From: Streptomyces sp. XY006 | Lineage (GTDB): Bacteria > Actinomycetota > Actinomycetes > Streptomycetales > Streptomycetaceae | DNA: 64,000 bases | Direction of reading: 5' to 3' | NCBI RefSeq assembly: GCF_002237655.1 | Contig: NZ_NOKT01000004.1 | Location: 1 to 64,000 of the forward strand | Shown: positions 17,035 to 28,540 of the stretch, piece after piece | How the letters are laid out: each line of letters starts with the position of its first letter | Position numbering within the stretch: the first letter of the stretch is position 1 | Program-made: the position numbers and the translations under genes | The notes under the pieces: model-generated | What the model was told of the DNA's origin: nothing | The model's database searches: none | The model's input: only the letters and a program-made list of their open reading frames with translations

Positions 17035-18384
17035 ATGGTGGAGACCACGGGCGGGGGGCCGGGCGACGGCGCCGCCGAGGTGCTCGACCGTCCGCTGCCC
17101 GACGGCGTGCGCCGCAGGGTCGTGCAGATCGTCTCGGACGGCTTCGGGTCCCTGACGGTCGGCGAGCTGCCCGCGCAGCTGCGGCAGTACGCCCGCTTCG
17201 CCCCGAACCGCCGCGCCAAGTTCGCCGGCAACGCCATGGCCGCGGCGCTGGAGACCGATCCGCTGTTCCGGCAGCGCATCGGGGAGAAGCTCAGAGAGAC
17301 CCAGCCGGAACTGACCGGCGCCCTCGACTCAGGATCCCCGCCCCCGGCCGCGGACCCGCTCGACGTGGCGGCCGCGGCCTACGTACTCCGCCCGCCCGGC
17401 TGGGTGAAGCTGGTGGCCGCCGCCGGCGAGGAGGCCCAGCGGGCCGACGCCGAGCGCGCCGGCGAGGAGAGCCGCGCGGAGCTGGAGCGGCTGCGCGCCG
17501 AGCTCGACCGGGCCCGTGAGCACACCCGCACCGAGACCGAGCGGCTGCGCACGGAACTGGACGCGGCCAAGAAGGAGACCGAGTCGCTGCACCGCAAGCT
17601 GCGCGCCGCCCTCAGCGACGTCAAGCGCGGCGAGGCCGCCCTGCGCAAGGTCCACGGCGAGATCGAGGCCGTCCGCGCCGACGCGCACGCCCAGGTCTCC
17701 GCCGCCGAGAGCGAGACCCGGCGGCTCAAGGCCCGGCTGGGCGAGACCGAGGCCGCCCTGGAAGCCGCCCGGCGCGCCGCCCGCGAGGGCCGCAGCGTCG
17801 AGGACATGCGCGTCCGGCTGCTGCTGGACACCCTGCTGGACGCCACCCAGGGGCTGCGCCGCGAACTGGCCCTGCCGCCGGTGTCGGTGCGGCCCGCCGA
17901 GACCGTCGACGCCGTCGAGCCGGGCCGGATGACCCCGAAGGACATCGCCGCGCGCGCCCTGTCGGAGCACGACCCGCAGGTCCTCGACCAGCTGCTCGCG
18001 CTGCCGCAGGCCCATCTGGTCGTCGACGGCTACAACGTCACCAAGACCGGCTATCCGCAGATGCCGCTGGAGAAGCAGCGCCTCAGGCTGCTCGGGCAGC
18101 TCTCCCAACTCGCCGCGCAGAGCGGGGCCGAGGTGACCTGCGTCTTCGACGGCGCCGAACTGGCCGCGCCGGTGCTGCTCGCACCGCCGCGCGGCGTCCG
18201 CGTGCTGTTCTCGAAGCCCGGCGTCACCGCCGACGAGCTCATCCGCCAGCTGGTGCGGGCGGAACCGCCCGGCCGCCCGGTCATCGTGGCCTCCACGGAC
18301 CGCGAGGTCGCCGACGGCGTGGCCCGCGCCGGCGCCCGGCCCGTCGCCTCGGCGATGCTCCTCAAGCGCCTTTCGCGGGCCTAG
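17035..18384 (+). CDS. NYN/PIN-like RNA-binding or nuclease protein with coiled coil
   Basis: A 449-residue protein. Residues about 15-115 are a helical N-terminal domain, about 125-255 a long charged coiled coil rich in Glu, Arg and Ala, and about 320-449 a YacP/NYN domain. That domain shows LVVDGYNVTKTGYPQ, VTCVFDGAEL, GVTADELI and VIVASTDREVADG, the Asp positions expected for a PIN-like metal site. In Bacillus the related Rae1 is a ribosome-associated endoribonuclease, so an RNA substrate is plausible. The coiled coil is an addition typical of actinobacterial members. Confidence 0.85.
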   Translation: MVETTGGGPGDGAAEVLDRPLPDGVRRRVVQIVSDGFGSLTVGELPAQLRQYARFAPNRRAKFAGNAMAAALETDPLFRQRIGEKLRETQPELTGALDSGSPPPAADPLDVAAAAYVLRPPGWVKLVAAAGEEAQRADAERAGEESRAELERLRAELDRAREHTRTETERLRTELDAAKKETESLHRKLRAALSDVKRGEAALRKVHGEIEAVRADAHAQVSAAESETRRLKARLGETEAALEAARRAAREGRSVEDMRVRLLLDTLLDATQGLRRELALPPVSVRPAETVDAVEPGRMTPKDIAARALSEHDPQVLDQLLALPQAHLVVDGYNVTKTGYPQMPLEKQRLRLLGQLSQLAAQSGAEVTCVFDGAELAAPVLLAPPRGVRVLFSKPGVTADELIRQLVRAEPPGRPVIVASTDREVADGVARAGARPVASAMLLKRLSRA

Positions 18385-18528
18385 GGGCCGTACGCCCCCA
18401 TGCGTAACCTCCGGGCCTGATGCCCGAATTGGCGTGACCTGTGGGCCACGGTGAGTCAAGTGGGTCTCACCGCCTGTGAGTCCAGGGGAAAAGTTGGCCT
18501 TCCGTGACGCGATTTTTCATCTGAGGAT

Positions 18529-18623
18529 TTGAACTGATCACAGGAGGGTCACTAGGGTCAGGCCCCAGACCTCCGCTCGGGTGATCACTCATCGGGAGAG
18601 ACGGCGGAGGGGCCGAGAAGGAG
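18529..18623 (+). promoter_or_regulatory. Promoter and leader of the first NlpC/P60 gene
   Basis: TTGAAC (18529-18534), 18-base spacer and TAGGGT (18553-18558) form a good principal-type promoter. Downstream, GGCCCC...TCCGC (18561-18576) can pair with GCGGAGGGGCC (18604-18614), just before the ribosome site AAGGAG (18618-18623). If transcription starts near 18565, only part of this stem would form. The 18385-18528 stretch shows nothing else I can name. Confidence 0.5.
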
Positions 18624-18634
18624 CTTTTTCACCC

Positions 18635-19675
18635 GTGGCGTCCCACCGTCGTCCCAAGCAGCCGAGCCGCGCACGTGTGACCGTGCTGACCACCGCCGCC
18701 GCCGCTGCCGTCGCCTTCAGCTCGCAGGCCGCCAACGCCGCCCCCAGCGAGAAGCCGAGCAAGGACGAGGTCAAGACCAAGGTCGACAAGCTCTACGAGG
18801 AGGCCGAGCAGGCCACCGAGAAGTACAACGGTGCCAAGGAGAAGCAGGAGAAGCTCCAGAAGGAGATCTCCACGATCCAGGACAACGTCGCCCGCGGCCA
18901 GGAGGAGCTCAACGAGCTGCGCGACAGCCTCGGCCTCGCCGCCGCCTCGCAGTACCGCACCGGCAGCATCGACCCCTCGGTCCAGCTCTTCCTCTCCTCG
19001 GACCCGGACGACTACCTCGACAAGGCCTCCACGCTCGACCAGTTGAGCGGCCAGCAGGTCGAGGCGCTGAAGAAGGTCCAGGAGAAGCAGCGCGAACTCG
19101 CCCAGGAGCGCGCCGAGGCCTCCGAGAAGCTCAAGGACCTCGCCTCCACCCGCGCCGAACTGGGCAAGAAGAAGAAGGAGGTCCAGGGCAAGCTCGCCGC
19201 CGCGCAGAAGCTGCTCAACAGCCTCTCCGCCGCCGAGAAGGCCAAGCTCGCCGAGGAGCAGAACCGCGCCAGCCGGACCGCCGAGCGCGACGCCCTCACC
19301 GGCAACGTCCCGCCCGGCTCCGGCCGTGCCGCCGCCGCCTTCGCCTTCGCCCAGAGCCAGCTCGGCAAGCCCTACGTCTACGGCGCCACCGGCATGAGCT
19401 CCTACGACTGCTCCGGCCTCACCTCCCGCGCCTACGCCGCGGCCGGCGTGCAGATCCCGCGCACCTCCGAGGCCCAGACCGGCGCCGGCACCAAGATCTA
19501 CTCGGTCAGCCAGCTCAAGGTCGGCGACCTGGTCTTCTTCTTCAACGACCTGCACCACGTCGGCCTCTACGCCGGCAACGGGCAGATCATCCACGCCCCG
19601 CGCACCGGCACGGTGGTCCGCTACGAGTCGATGAACACCATCGGCGGCCCCTTCATGTTCGGCGTCCGGGTCTGA
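18635..19675 (+). CDS. Secreted NlpC/P60 peptidoglycan hydrolase, copy 1
   Basis: Cell-wall endopeptidase of 346 residues. The start is GTG 18635, 11 bases after AAGGAG; an in-frame GTG at 18581 is rejected because it has no ribosome site. The signal peptide runs to about residue 36 (SSQAANAA). Residues 45-210 are a long alpha-helical coiled coil rich in Lys, Glu and Ala. The C-terminal 115 residues are the NlpC/P60 domain with Cys in YDCSGLTSRA, His in DLHHVGLYAG and the third polar residue in QIIHAPRTG. This architecture resembles mycobacterial RipA/RipD-like hydrolases. A paralogue follows at once on the same strand. Confidence 0.93.
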   Translation: MASHRRPKQPSRARVTVLTTAAAAAVAFSSQAANAAPSEKPSKDEVKTKVDKLYEEAEQATEKYNGAKEKQEKLQKEISTIQDNVARGQEELNELRDSLGLAAASQYRTGSIDPSVQLFLSSDPDDYLDKASTLDQLSGQQVEALKKVQEKQRELAQERAEASEKLKDLASTRAELGKKKKEVQGKLAAAQKLLNSLSAAEKAKLAEEQNRASRTAERDALTGNVPPGSGRAAAAFAFAQSQLGKPYVYGATGMSSYDCSGLTSRAYAAAGVQIPRTSEAQTGAGTKIYSVSQLKVGDLVFFFNDLHHVGLYAGNGQIIHAPRTGTVVRYESMNTIGGPFMFGVRV

Positions 19676-19814
19676 TCCAGACCCCCCGGCGTCTTTCCGG
19701 CCGGGACGCCGTGTCCGCCATCCGGGCGAATCACCACGGCCCCGAGTGAGCCCGCGCCCCGCCGTTGACCTGCGTCAGCGGCGGGGCGTCCGGCTGCGTA
19801 CCCACGGATGGTCG

Positions 19815-19843
19815 TTGGCGGCCCCCGGTCACGGGGCTACTGT
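19815..19843 (+). promoter_or_regulatory. Promoter of the second NlpC/P60 gene
   Basis: TTGGCG (19815-19820), 17-base spacer and TACTGT (19838-19843), 44 bases before the GTG start. It suggests the second hydrolase can be expressed independently of the first. Confidence 0.5.
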
Positions 19844-19886
19844 CTGCCGCGTTCCAAGTCCGTCAGCGGAAGGAGAGCGGCTTCCC

Positions 19887-20900
19887 GTGGGGTCCCATCG
19901 CCGCCTTGCACCGTCCGGGTCCGACCGGGGCGCCACCGTCGCGGCCGGCCTGCTGTCCGTCGCGGCCGCCGCCCTGGGCGCGGTACCGGCCGCGGCCGCA
20001 CCGTACGACGACACCCGGGCCGAGGTGGACCGGCTCTACGAGCAGGCCGAGAAGGCGACCGAGGCCTACAACGCGGCCGACGAGCGCGCCGACGCCCTGC
20101 GCGAGGAGGTCGGCACCGCCCGGGACCGGATCGCCCGGCAGCAGCAGCGCATCAACTCCCTGCGTGAGTCGCTCGGTTCACTCGCCGGCGCCCAGTACCG
20201 CTCGGGCGGCATCGACCCGGCCGCGGCCCTGCTCTTCTCCGACGACCCGGACGACTACCTCGACAAGGCGTCCCGGCTCGACCGCATCACCGCCCACCAG
20301 GCCGGCGAACTCAAGGATCTCCAGGACGCCATGCGCGAACTCGCCCAGGACCGCGAGGAGACCGGGGACAAGCTCCGCGAACTGGAGCGGAGCCGCAAGG
20401 CCGTCGCCGCCCACAAGAAGACCGTCGAGCGCAAGCTCGCCTCGGCGCGGCGGCTGCTCGACTCCCTGCCCGACGGCGAACGCGCCGCCTACGACCGGGC
20501 CTCCCGCTCCGGCCGCGGCGACCTGCCCGACCTCGGCGGCGCCACCGCCGCCTCGGGACGCGGGGCCGCCGCCGTCGCCGCCGCCCGCAGCGCCCTCGGC
20601 AAGCCCTACGTGTGGGGCGCCAACGGGCCCACCGGCTTCGACTGTTCCGGCCTCATGCAGTGGTCGTACGCCCAGGCCGGGGTGGCCCTGCCGCGCACCT
20701 CGCAGGCCCAGCGGTTCGCCGGCCGGCAGGTCCCGCTGTCCGAGGCCCGCCCGGGCGACCTGGTCGTCTACCGGTCCGACGCCAGCCATGTCGGGATGTA
20801 CATGGGCAACGGGCAGGTCATCCACGCCCCCTACCCCGGCGCGCCCGTGCGCTACGACCCGGTCGGGATGATGCCCGTGTCGTCGGTCACCAGGGTCTGA
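19887..20900 (+). CDS. Secreted NlpC/P60 peptidoglycan hydrolase, copy 2
   Basis: Paralogue of the preceding gene, 337 residues. GTG 19887 lies 11 bases after AAGGAG, the same arrangement as in copy 1, and both mature from a similar beginning (GSHRR here, ASHRR there). Signal peptide to about residue 34 (VPAAAAPYDD), then a coiled coil with the shared block DDPDDYLDKAS, then NlpC/P60 with FDCSGLMQWSY, SHVGMYMGNG and QVIHAPYPG. The coiled coil is more Arg-rich than in copy 1. The pair looks like an old tandem duplication that has diverged. Confidence 0.93.
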   Translation: MGSHRRLAPSGSDRGATVAAGLLSVAAAALGAVPAAAAPYDDTRAEVDRLYEQAEKATEAYNAADERADALREEVGTARDRIARQQQRINSLRESLGSLAGAQYRSGGIDPAAALLFSDDPDDYLDKASRLDRITAHQAGELKDLQDAMRELAQDREETGDKLRELERSRKAVAAHKKTVERKLASARRLLDSLPDGERAAYDRASRSGRGDLPDLGGATAASGRGAAAVAAARSALGKPYVWGANGPTGFDCSGLMQWSYAQAGVALPRTSQAQRFAGRQVPLSEARPGDLVVYRSDASHVGMYMGNGQVIHAPYPGAPVRYDPVGMMPVSSVTRV

Positions 20901-20933
20901 CCGACGCGGCCCGACGCCCGTATTCTCGGGAAC

Positions 20934-22118
20934 GTGGCTGGTCGACGGTGTGGCTCCGGGGTGGTGGCGCTGGTGCTGCTGCTCGTCGCCCTCGTGGGGT
21001 GCGGCGGGCCGTCCGCGACCGACCACGCCACGGCGGACGTCCAGCGGCTGCTGGACCGGCGGGCCGCCGCGGTCGTCGACCGGGACGCGCGGGCCTTCGA
21101 ACGGACCGGCGCCGGGGCCGACTTCGGCCGGCTGCGGGCCGTGCCGGTGGCCGGCTGGTCCTACCGCGTGACCGCGCTGCGCCGCAGCGGCGACACGGCC
21201 ACCGCCGACGCCGAACTGCGCTACAGCGTGGCGGGGTACGACCGGGCGCCGGTCACCGCCGGGCGCACCCTGCGGCTGAGCCGGGACGCCGGCGGCCGGT
21301 GGTCCGTCGTCGAGGACCGGCCCGCGAAGAAGTCCGCACAGCAGCTGTGGGACCAGGGCACGGTGCGGATCATGCGGGGCACGCACAGCCTCGTCCTCGG
21401 CGTCGGGCAGTCCGACCGGTCCCTGCGCGGCTTCGCCGAACTCGCGGACCGGGCGGTGCCGGCCGTGTCGGACGCGTGGGGCGCGCGGTGGAGCGGGCGC
21501 GTCGTCGTGTTCGTCCCGAAGTCGCTGGAGGGAATGGCGGGACTGCTCGGTTCGCCCGCCTCCTCGTACCGCGGCATCGCGGCCGTCACGACCGGCGAGA
21601 CCGGGGCCCCGGCCCGGGCGCCGGCGGACCGGATCATCGTCAACCCGGACGCGTTCGCCCTCCTCGGCAGCCTCGGGGAGCAGGTCGTGGTCACTCATGA
21701 GACCACCCATGTCGCCACCCGGGCCCGGACCACCGCCGCCACGCCGCTGTGGCTGTCCGAGGGCTTCGCCGACTGGGTCGGCTACCGCTCCGTCGGCCGC
21801 ACGCCCGCCGAGGCCGCTCCCGAACTGGCCCGCGCCGTGGACCAGGGCCGGCTCCCGGCGGCGCTCCCGGACGACGAGGACTTCGGCTTCACCGGCGACG
21901 CGGGCCGGCTGGCCCGGGCCTACGAGAGCGGCTGGACGGCGTGCCGGCTGATCGCCGACCGCTGGGGCGAGTCACGGCTGCGCGCGTTCTACCGGGCCGT
22001 GGGGGAGCACGACAAGCGCGCCGGGGCGGTGGAGGCCGCGATGCGCGAGGTCCTCGGGACCACACCGGAGGCCTTCACCGAGCAGTGGCGGGGCTATCTG
22101 CGCACGCAGCTGGGCTGA
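20934..22118 (+). CDS. Lipoprotein with gluzincin-like metallopeptidase motif
   Basis: A 394-residue protein starting at GTG 20934. The signal ends with LVALVGCGG, a lipobox placing lipidated Cys near residue 23. Residues about 35-130 resemble an NTF2-like or other small alpha/beta domain. The C-terminal half has VVVTHETTHVATRA (an HEXXH-type zinc site) and, about 20 residues later, WLSEGFADWVGY, where the Glu is the third ligand, as in gluzincin M1-like (MA clan) peptidases. It lies directly after the two wall hydrolases and may act on the envelope. Substrate unknown. Confidence 0.8.
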   Translation: MAGRRCGSGVVALVLLLVALVGCGGPSATDHATADVQRLLDRRAAAVVDRDARAFERTGAGADFGRLRAVPVAGWSYRVTALRRSGDTATADAELRYSVAGYDRAPVTAGRTLRLSRDAGGRWSVVEDRPAKKSAQQLWDQGTVRIMRGTHSLVLGVGQSDRSLRGFAELADRAVPAVSDAWGARWSGRVVVFVPKSLEGMAGLLGSPASSYRGIAAVTTGETGAPARAPADRIIVNPDAFALLGSLGEQVVVTHETTHVATRARTTAATPLWLSEGFADWVGYRSVGRTPAEAAPELARAVDQGRLPAALPDDEDFGFTGDAGRLARAYESGWTACRLIADRWGESRLRAFYRAVGEHDKRAGAVEAAMREVLGTTPEAFTEQWRGYLRTQLG

Positions 22119-22137
22119 GGGCGCCGTCTCCGGGGGC

Positions 22138-22172
22138 GGGCCGGCCAGGGCGTGAGGTTCCCCGGCCGGCCC
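22138..22172. terminator. Inverted repeat between convergent genes
   Basis: GGGCCGGCC (22138-22146) and GGCCGGCCC (22164-22172) with a 17-base loop, between the convergent peptidase and GT87 genes. A bidirectional terminator is likely. Confidence 0.5.
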
Positions 22173-22176
22173 CGGC

Positions 22177-23409
22177 TCAGGAGGAGACGGGCGTCTCGCC
22201 GGGGACGGTGGGGCGGGCGGGTCGGGGAGCGGGGAGCGTGTGCGGGACCGTCGCCCGCCACAGCGCCCGGGCCGCGATCAGCGCGGCGGCCACCAGCAGG
22301 CCGTTGCGCAGGAACAGCAGGGTCACGCCGAGGCCGTCGCTGGCCACCACACTGGCGAAGTACAGCGGGAACTCCAGCACCGTCACGAAGCACGCCACCA
22401 GCACCAGGGCGACCGGCACCCGCATCCGGCTGCCCGGGAAGTACAGGCACACCGCCGCGAGCCCGACGAGCCAGACCATGTACTGGGGGCTGATCACACG
22501 GCTGGTCGTGGTGAACATGAGCACCGCCACGAACGCCGCGTCGGCGAGCGTGTGCTCCTCGAAGCGCCGGGCCAGCAGCCGCCACAGCACCAGCCAGCCG
22601 AACGCCGCCCCCGTCAGGAACAGCGCGCCCGTGCTGACCTCCTTCACGTACGGCCCGAGGAACTCGATCGAGCCGTAGTTCAGCCTGACCTCGCCCTCCC
22701 AGCCGAACTGCCGGGCCACGTGGAAGACCAGCGCGCCCAGCGACTCCACCTCGGTGCCCCGGTCGCGCTGGAAGGTCAGGAAGGCGAACGCGCCCGGCAT
22801 GGCCAGGGCGAAGAAACCCGTCACCGCCACGCCGGTCACCAGGGCCGACAGCCAGGCGCTGCGGCACCGGGCGGCCAGCAGCAGCATCGCGGGCCACACC
22901 TTCAGCAGCGCGCCGAACGCCGCCAGGGCCCCCATCGCCCTGGGGTGCCGGGCGCCCGCGAGCAGCGCCGCCACCGCCACCGCCGTGACCATCACGTCGT
23001 AGCGGGCGTACACCGTCGGCCCCAGCAGCGGTACGCCGATCACCCACACCCAGGCGCCGCGCAGCGACCGGCCCGGGCGGCGTCCCGCGTACGCCAGGAG
23101 GGCCAGCACCACCAGGTCGGTGACGCACACCAGCACGAAGAACGCCGTCGCGTAGTCCAGGAAGGGCAGCAGGCCGGGGGAGAGGATCGCCAGCGCCGCG
23201 GCCGGCGGGTACTGCCAGGTGACGTCCTCCAGAGGGAACGTTCCGCTGCGCAGCACGCCGTACCAGCCCTGGTAGATCACCTGCACGTCGCTGGTGACGT
23301 CCGGGCCGGGGAAGACGTACACCTTCAGCACGAACAGCAGCAGCGTCAGCCTCGTGAGACACCAGACCACCGGCAGCCATGCCAGGGACCGCCTCGTGCC
23401 CGTCGTCAT
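22177..23409 (-). CDS. GT87/DUF2029-like polyprenyl-phosphate-dependent glycosyltransferase
   Basis: Integral membrane protein of about 410 residues with 10-11 helices. The outward loop after the first helix has the PDVTSDVQVIYQGWY acidic segment expected of GT-C enzymes that use polyprenyl-phospho-mannose, and SPQYMVWLVGLAAVC lies near the C-terminus. The start is ATG 23409 (or the GTG immediately upstream); a longer frame to 23604 would run into the divergent gene. Divergent with the PimB-like gene. In mycobacteria, Rv2181, a GT87 mannosyltransferase, lies in the same neighbourhood, so mannosylation of a lipid or glycan is a reasonable guess. Confidence 0.8.
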   Translation of the reverse strand: MTTGTRRSLAWLPVVWCLTRLTLLLFVLKVYVFPGPDVTSDVQVIYQGWYGVLRSGTFPLEDVTWQYPPAAALAILSPGLLPFLDYATAFFVLVCVTDLVVLALLAYAGRRPGRSLRGAWVWVIGVPLLGPTVYARYDVMVTAVAVAALLAGARHPRAMGALAAFGALLKVWPAMLLLAARCRSAWLSALVTGVAVTGFFALAMPGAFAFLTFQRDRGTEVESLGALVFHVARQFGWEGEVRLNYGSIEFLGPYVKEVSTGALFLTGAAFGWLVLWRLLARRFEEHTLADAAFVAVLMFTTTSRVISPQYMVWLVGLAAVCLYFPGSRMRVPVALVLVACFVTVLEFPLYFASVVASDGLGVTLLFLRNGLLVAAALIAARALWRATVPHTLPAPRPARPTVPGETPVSS

Positions 23410-23517
23410 CACGTGATCCCTGCCCGTTCGCGCGCCGTGTCGAGAGGGCCATGATGGGCCCGTCAGCTGTGAGCGTGCCATACGGGCCGCCGGGCAGGGC
23501 CGCGAGGGGCCGTTCGA

Positions 23518-23523
23518 TAGGGT
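23518..23523 (+). promoter_or_regulatory. -10 box of a leaderless pimB-like transcript
   Basis: TAGGGT ends seven bases before the GTG at 23531, and no ribosome site precedes that GTG. Transcription would start at or near the start codon. No clear -35. Confidence 0.5.
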
Positions 23524-23530
23524 CGGCGGC

Positions 23531-26435
<2,905 letters not shown>

Positions 26436-26448
26436 GGCGACCGGGAGG

Positions 26449-28245
26449 TCACTTCGCGTAGATCGCCTCGATCTCGTGCGCGTAGTCCTTCGCCACCACG
26501 TTCCGCTTCAGCTTCAGCGAGGGCGTCAGGTGGCCCGACTCCTCCGTGAACTGGGAGGACAGAATGCGGAACTTCCGCACCGATTCCGCCTTCGACACCG
26601 CGGCGTTGCCGTCGTCGACCGCCGCCTGGACCGCGGCCAGCAGATCCGGGTCCTCGCACAGCGACGCCGCGGTGGAACCCGCCGGCTTGCCGTGGTCCGC
26701 GCACCAACGGACCAGGAACTCCTCGTCGATGGTGACCAGCGCGCCCACGAACGGCCGTCCGTCGCCGACCACCATGCACTCGGCGACCAGCGCGTGCGCC
26801 CGGATGCGGTCCTCGATCACGGCCGGGGCGACGTTCTTGCCGCCCGCGGTGACGATGATCTCCTTCTTGCGGCCCGTGATCCTGAGGTAGCCGTCCTCGT
26901 CGAGGGTGCCGATGTCGCCGGTGTGGAACCAGCCGTCGGCCAGCGCCTCCGCGGTCGCGCCCGGGTTGTTCCAGTACTCCTTGAACAGGTGCTCGCCGTG
27001 CAGCAGCACCTCGCCGTCGTCGGCGATCCGCACCACCGAGCCGGGCAGCGGCTGGCCGACCGTGCCGATCTTCTGCCGGTCCCAGGGGTTGAACGCGGTG
27101 GCGGCACAGGACTCGGTCAGGCCGTAGCCCTCCAGGACCGTGAAGCCGATGCCGCGGAAGAAGTGCCCCAGCCGCTCGCCGAGCGGAGCGCCACCGGAGA
27201 TGGCGTACTCGCCCCGGCCGCCCAGGACCGCGCGGAGCTTGCCGTACACGAGCTTGTCGAACGCCTTGTGTTTGATCCGCAGGCCCAGGGAAGGGCCCGA
27301 GGGGGTGTCCAGCGCCTTGCTGTAGGCGATCGCGGTGTCGGCGGCCTTGTCGAAGATCTTGCCCTTGCCGTCGGCCTGCGCCTTGGCGCGCGCCGAGTTG
27401 TAGACCTTCTCGAAGACGCGCGGCACGCCGAGGATCAGCGTGGGGCGGAACGAGGCCAGCTCGTCGGTGAGGTTCTTGATGTCCGGGACGCAGCCGAGCT
27501 TGATCGGCGCCATCATCGGCGCGATCTGCACCAGCCGTCCGAAGACGTGCGCGAGCGGCAGGAAGAGCAGCACCGAGCACTCGCCCGTGCGGAACAGCGG
27601 ACGCAGCCGCTCCACGATGTTGCCGCACTCCGCGAAGAAGCTGCGGTGGGTCAGCACACAGCCTTTGGGACGGCCGGTGGTGCCGGAGGTGTAGACGATG
27701 GTCGCCGGGTCGTCGGCCTTCGCGACGGAGCCGCGCTCCTCGACCGTCTCGTCCGTGACGTCCTGGCCGAGGCGGGCCAGCTCGTCCAGGCCGCCGCCCT
27801 CGATCTGCCAGACGTGCTTGAGCGCGGGCAGCCCGTCGCGCACCGACTCGACGGCGGCCGCGTGGGCGCCGGTCTCCACGACACAGGCGGTCGCCCCCGA
27901 GTCGCCCAGGATCCACCGCACCTGCTCCGGCGAACTGGTCTCGTACACCGGCACCGTCACCGCGCCGGCGCTCCAGATCGCGAAGTCGAGCAGCGTCCAC
28001 TCGTAGCGGGTGCGGGACATCAGACCCACCCGGTCGCCGGGTTGGACGCCGGCGGCGATCAGGCCCTTCGCCGCCGTGTGCACCTCGGTGAGGAAGGCGG
28101 TGGCCGAGACGTCCTGCCAGGAGCCCCCGACCTTGCGGGCGATCACGGCGACGTCCGGGTGCTGCGCGGCGTTTCTGCGGACGATGTCGGTCAGGTTCCC
28201 GTCCGCGGGGACCTCGTACAAAGCCGGAAGGCTGAACTCGCGCAA
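26449..28245 (-). CDS. Long-chain fatty acid-CoA ligase, FadD15-like
   Basis: AMP-forming acyl-CoA synthetase of 598 residues. Motifs in order: VYTSGTTGRPKGCVLTH (the ATP P-loop), YGLTESCA (adenine site), TGDIG and the hinge DGYLRITGRKKEIIVTAGGKNVAP. The start is TTG 28245, with GAGGAG about nine bases upstream; a longer frame to 28330 lacks a ribosome site. By similarity of layout it corresponds to M. tuberculosis FadD15 (Rv2187), next to PimB'. It could activate fatty acids for lipid synthesis or degradation. Confidence 0.93.
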   Translation of the reverse strand: MREFSLPALYEVPADGNLTDIVRRNAAQHPDVAVIARKVGGSWQDVSATAFLTEVHTAAKGLIAAGVQPGDRVGLMSRTRYEWTLLDFAIWSAGAVTVPVYETSSPEQVRWILGDSGATACVVETGAHAAAVESVRDGLPALKHVWQIEGGGLDELARLGQDVTDETVEERGSVAKADDPATIVYTSGTTGRPKGCVLTHRSFFAECGNIVERLRPLFRTGECSVLLFLPLAHVFGRLVQIAPMMAPIKLGCVPDIKNLTDELASFRPTLILGVPRVFEKVYNSARAKAQADGKGKIFDKAADTAIAYSKALDTPSGPSLGLRIKHKAFDKLVYGKLRAVLGGRGEYAISGGAPLGERLGHFFRGIGFTVLEGYGLTESCAATAFNPWDRQKIGTVGQPLPGSVVRIADDGEVLLHGEHLFKEYWNNPGATAEALADGWFHTGDIGTLDEDGYLRITGRKKEIIVTAGGKNVAPAVIEDRIRAHALVAECMVVGDGRPFVGALVTIDEEFLVRWCADHGKPAGSTAASLCEDPDLLAAVQAAVDDGNAAVSKAESVRKFRILSSQFTEESGHLTPSLKLKRNVVAKDYAHEIEAIYAK

Positions 28246-28540
28246 GACTGCTGCTCCTCATAGGGCGCCGGCGCCACGACGGTGTGTGCTGCGACGGTGC
28301 GGTCCAAGGCTCGGGCAGGTGCTCGGGCATTCACTTGTTGAAATGCAGAGCACGACTGGACTGCCCGGACGTTACCCGCCGGTATGGCTCTCCGACAGGG
28401 GGTCCCGTCGAGATGTTCGCTGCGTCACACAGTTGGGTATTCCTTCGCGCACAGTAGTCCACCGGCTGAATCAGTGGCCAGTAACCGCAGGTAGGACCGC
28501 CATTGTTCACGTATGCCGCACACGCTTACGCTTGATCGTC
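28246..28540. promoter_or_regulatory. Divergent intergenic region fadD / phosphoesterase with operator-like element
   Basis: Unusually A+T-rich for this window. An interrupted inverted repeat, GCATT (28327-28331) and AATGC (28342-28346), with inner TTCA/TGAA, lies about 80 bases upstream of the fadD start. It resembles operators of TetR- or FadR-type lipid regulators. I could not assign a -35/-10 pair with confidence on either strand. Confidence 0.3.

Noticed and set aside
18385..18634. Possible c-di-AMP (ydaO) riboswitch before the first NlpC/P60 gene
   Set aside because: Such genes often have one in Streptomyces, but I could not find the conserved ydaO blocks here; only a promoter and a bulged stem are visible.
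28010..28540. Upstream extension of the metallophosphoesterase frame
   Set aside because: The first 78 codons lie antisense to fadD and its promoter region; ATG 28541 is followed at once by the phosphoesterase block 1.
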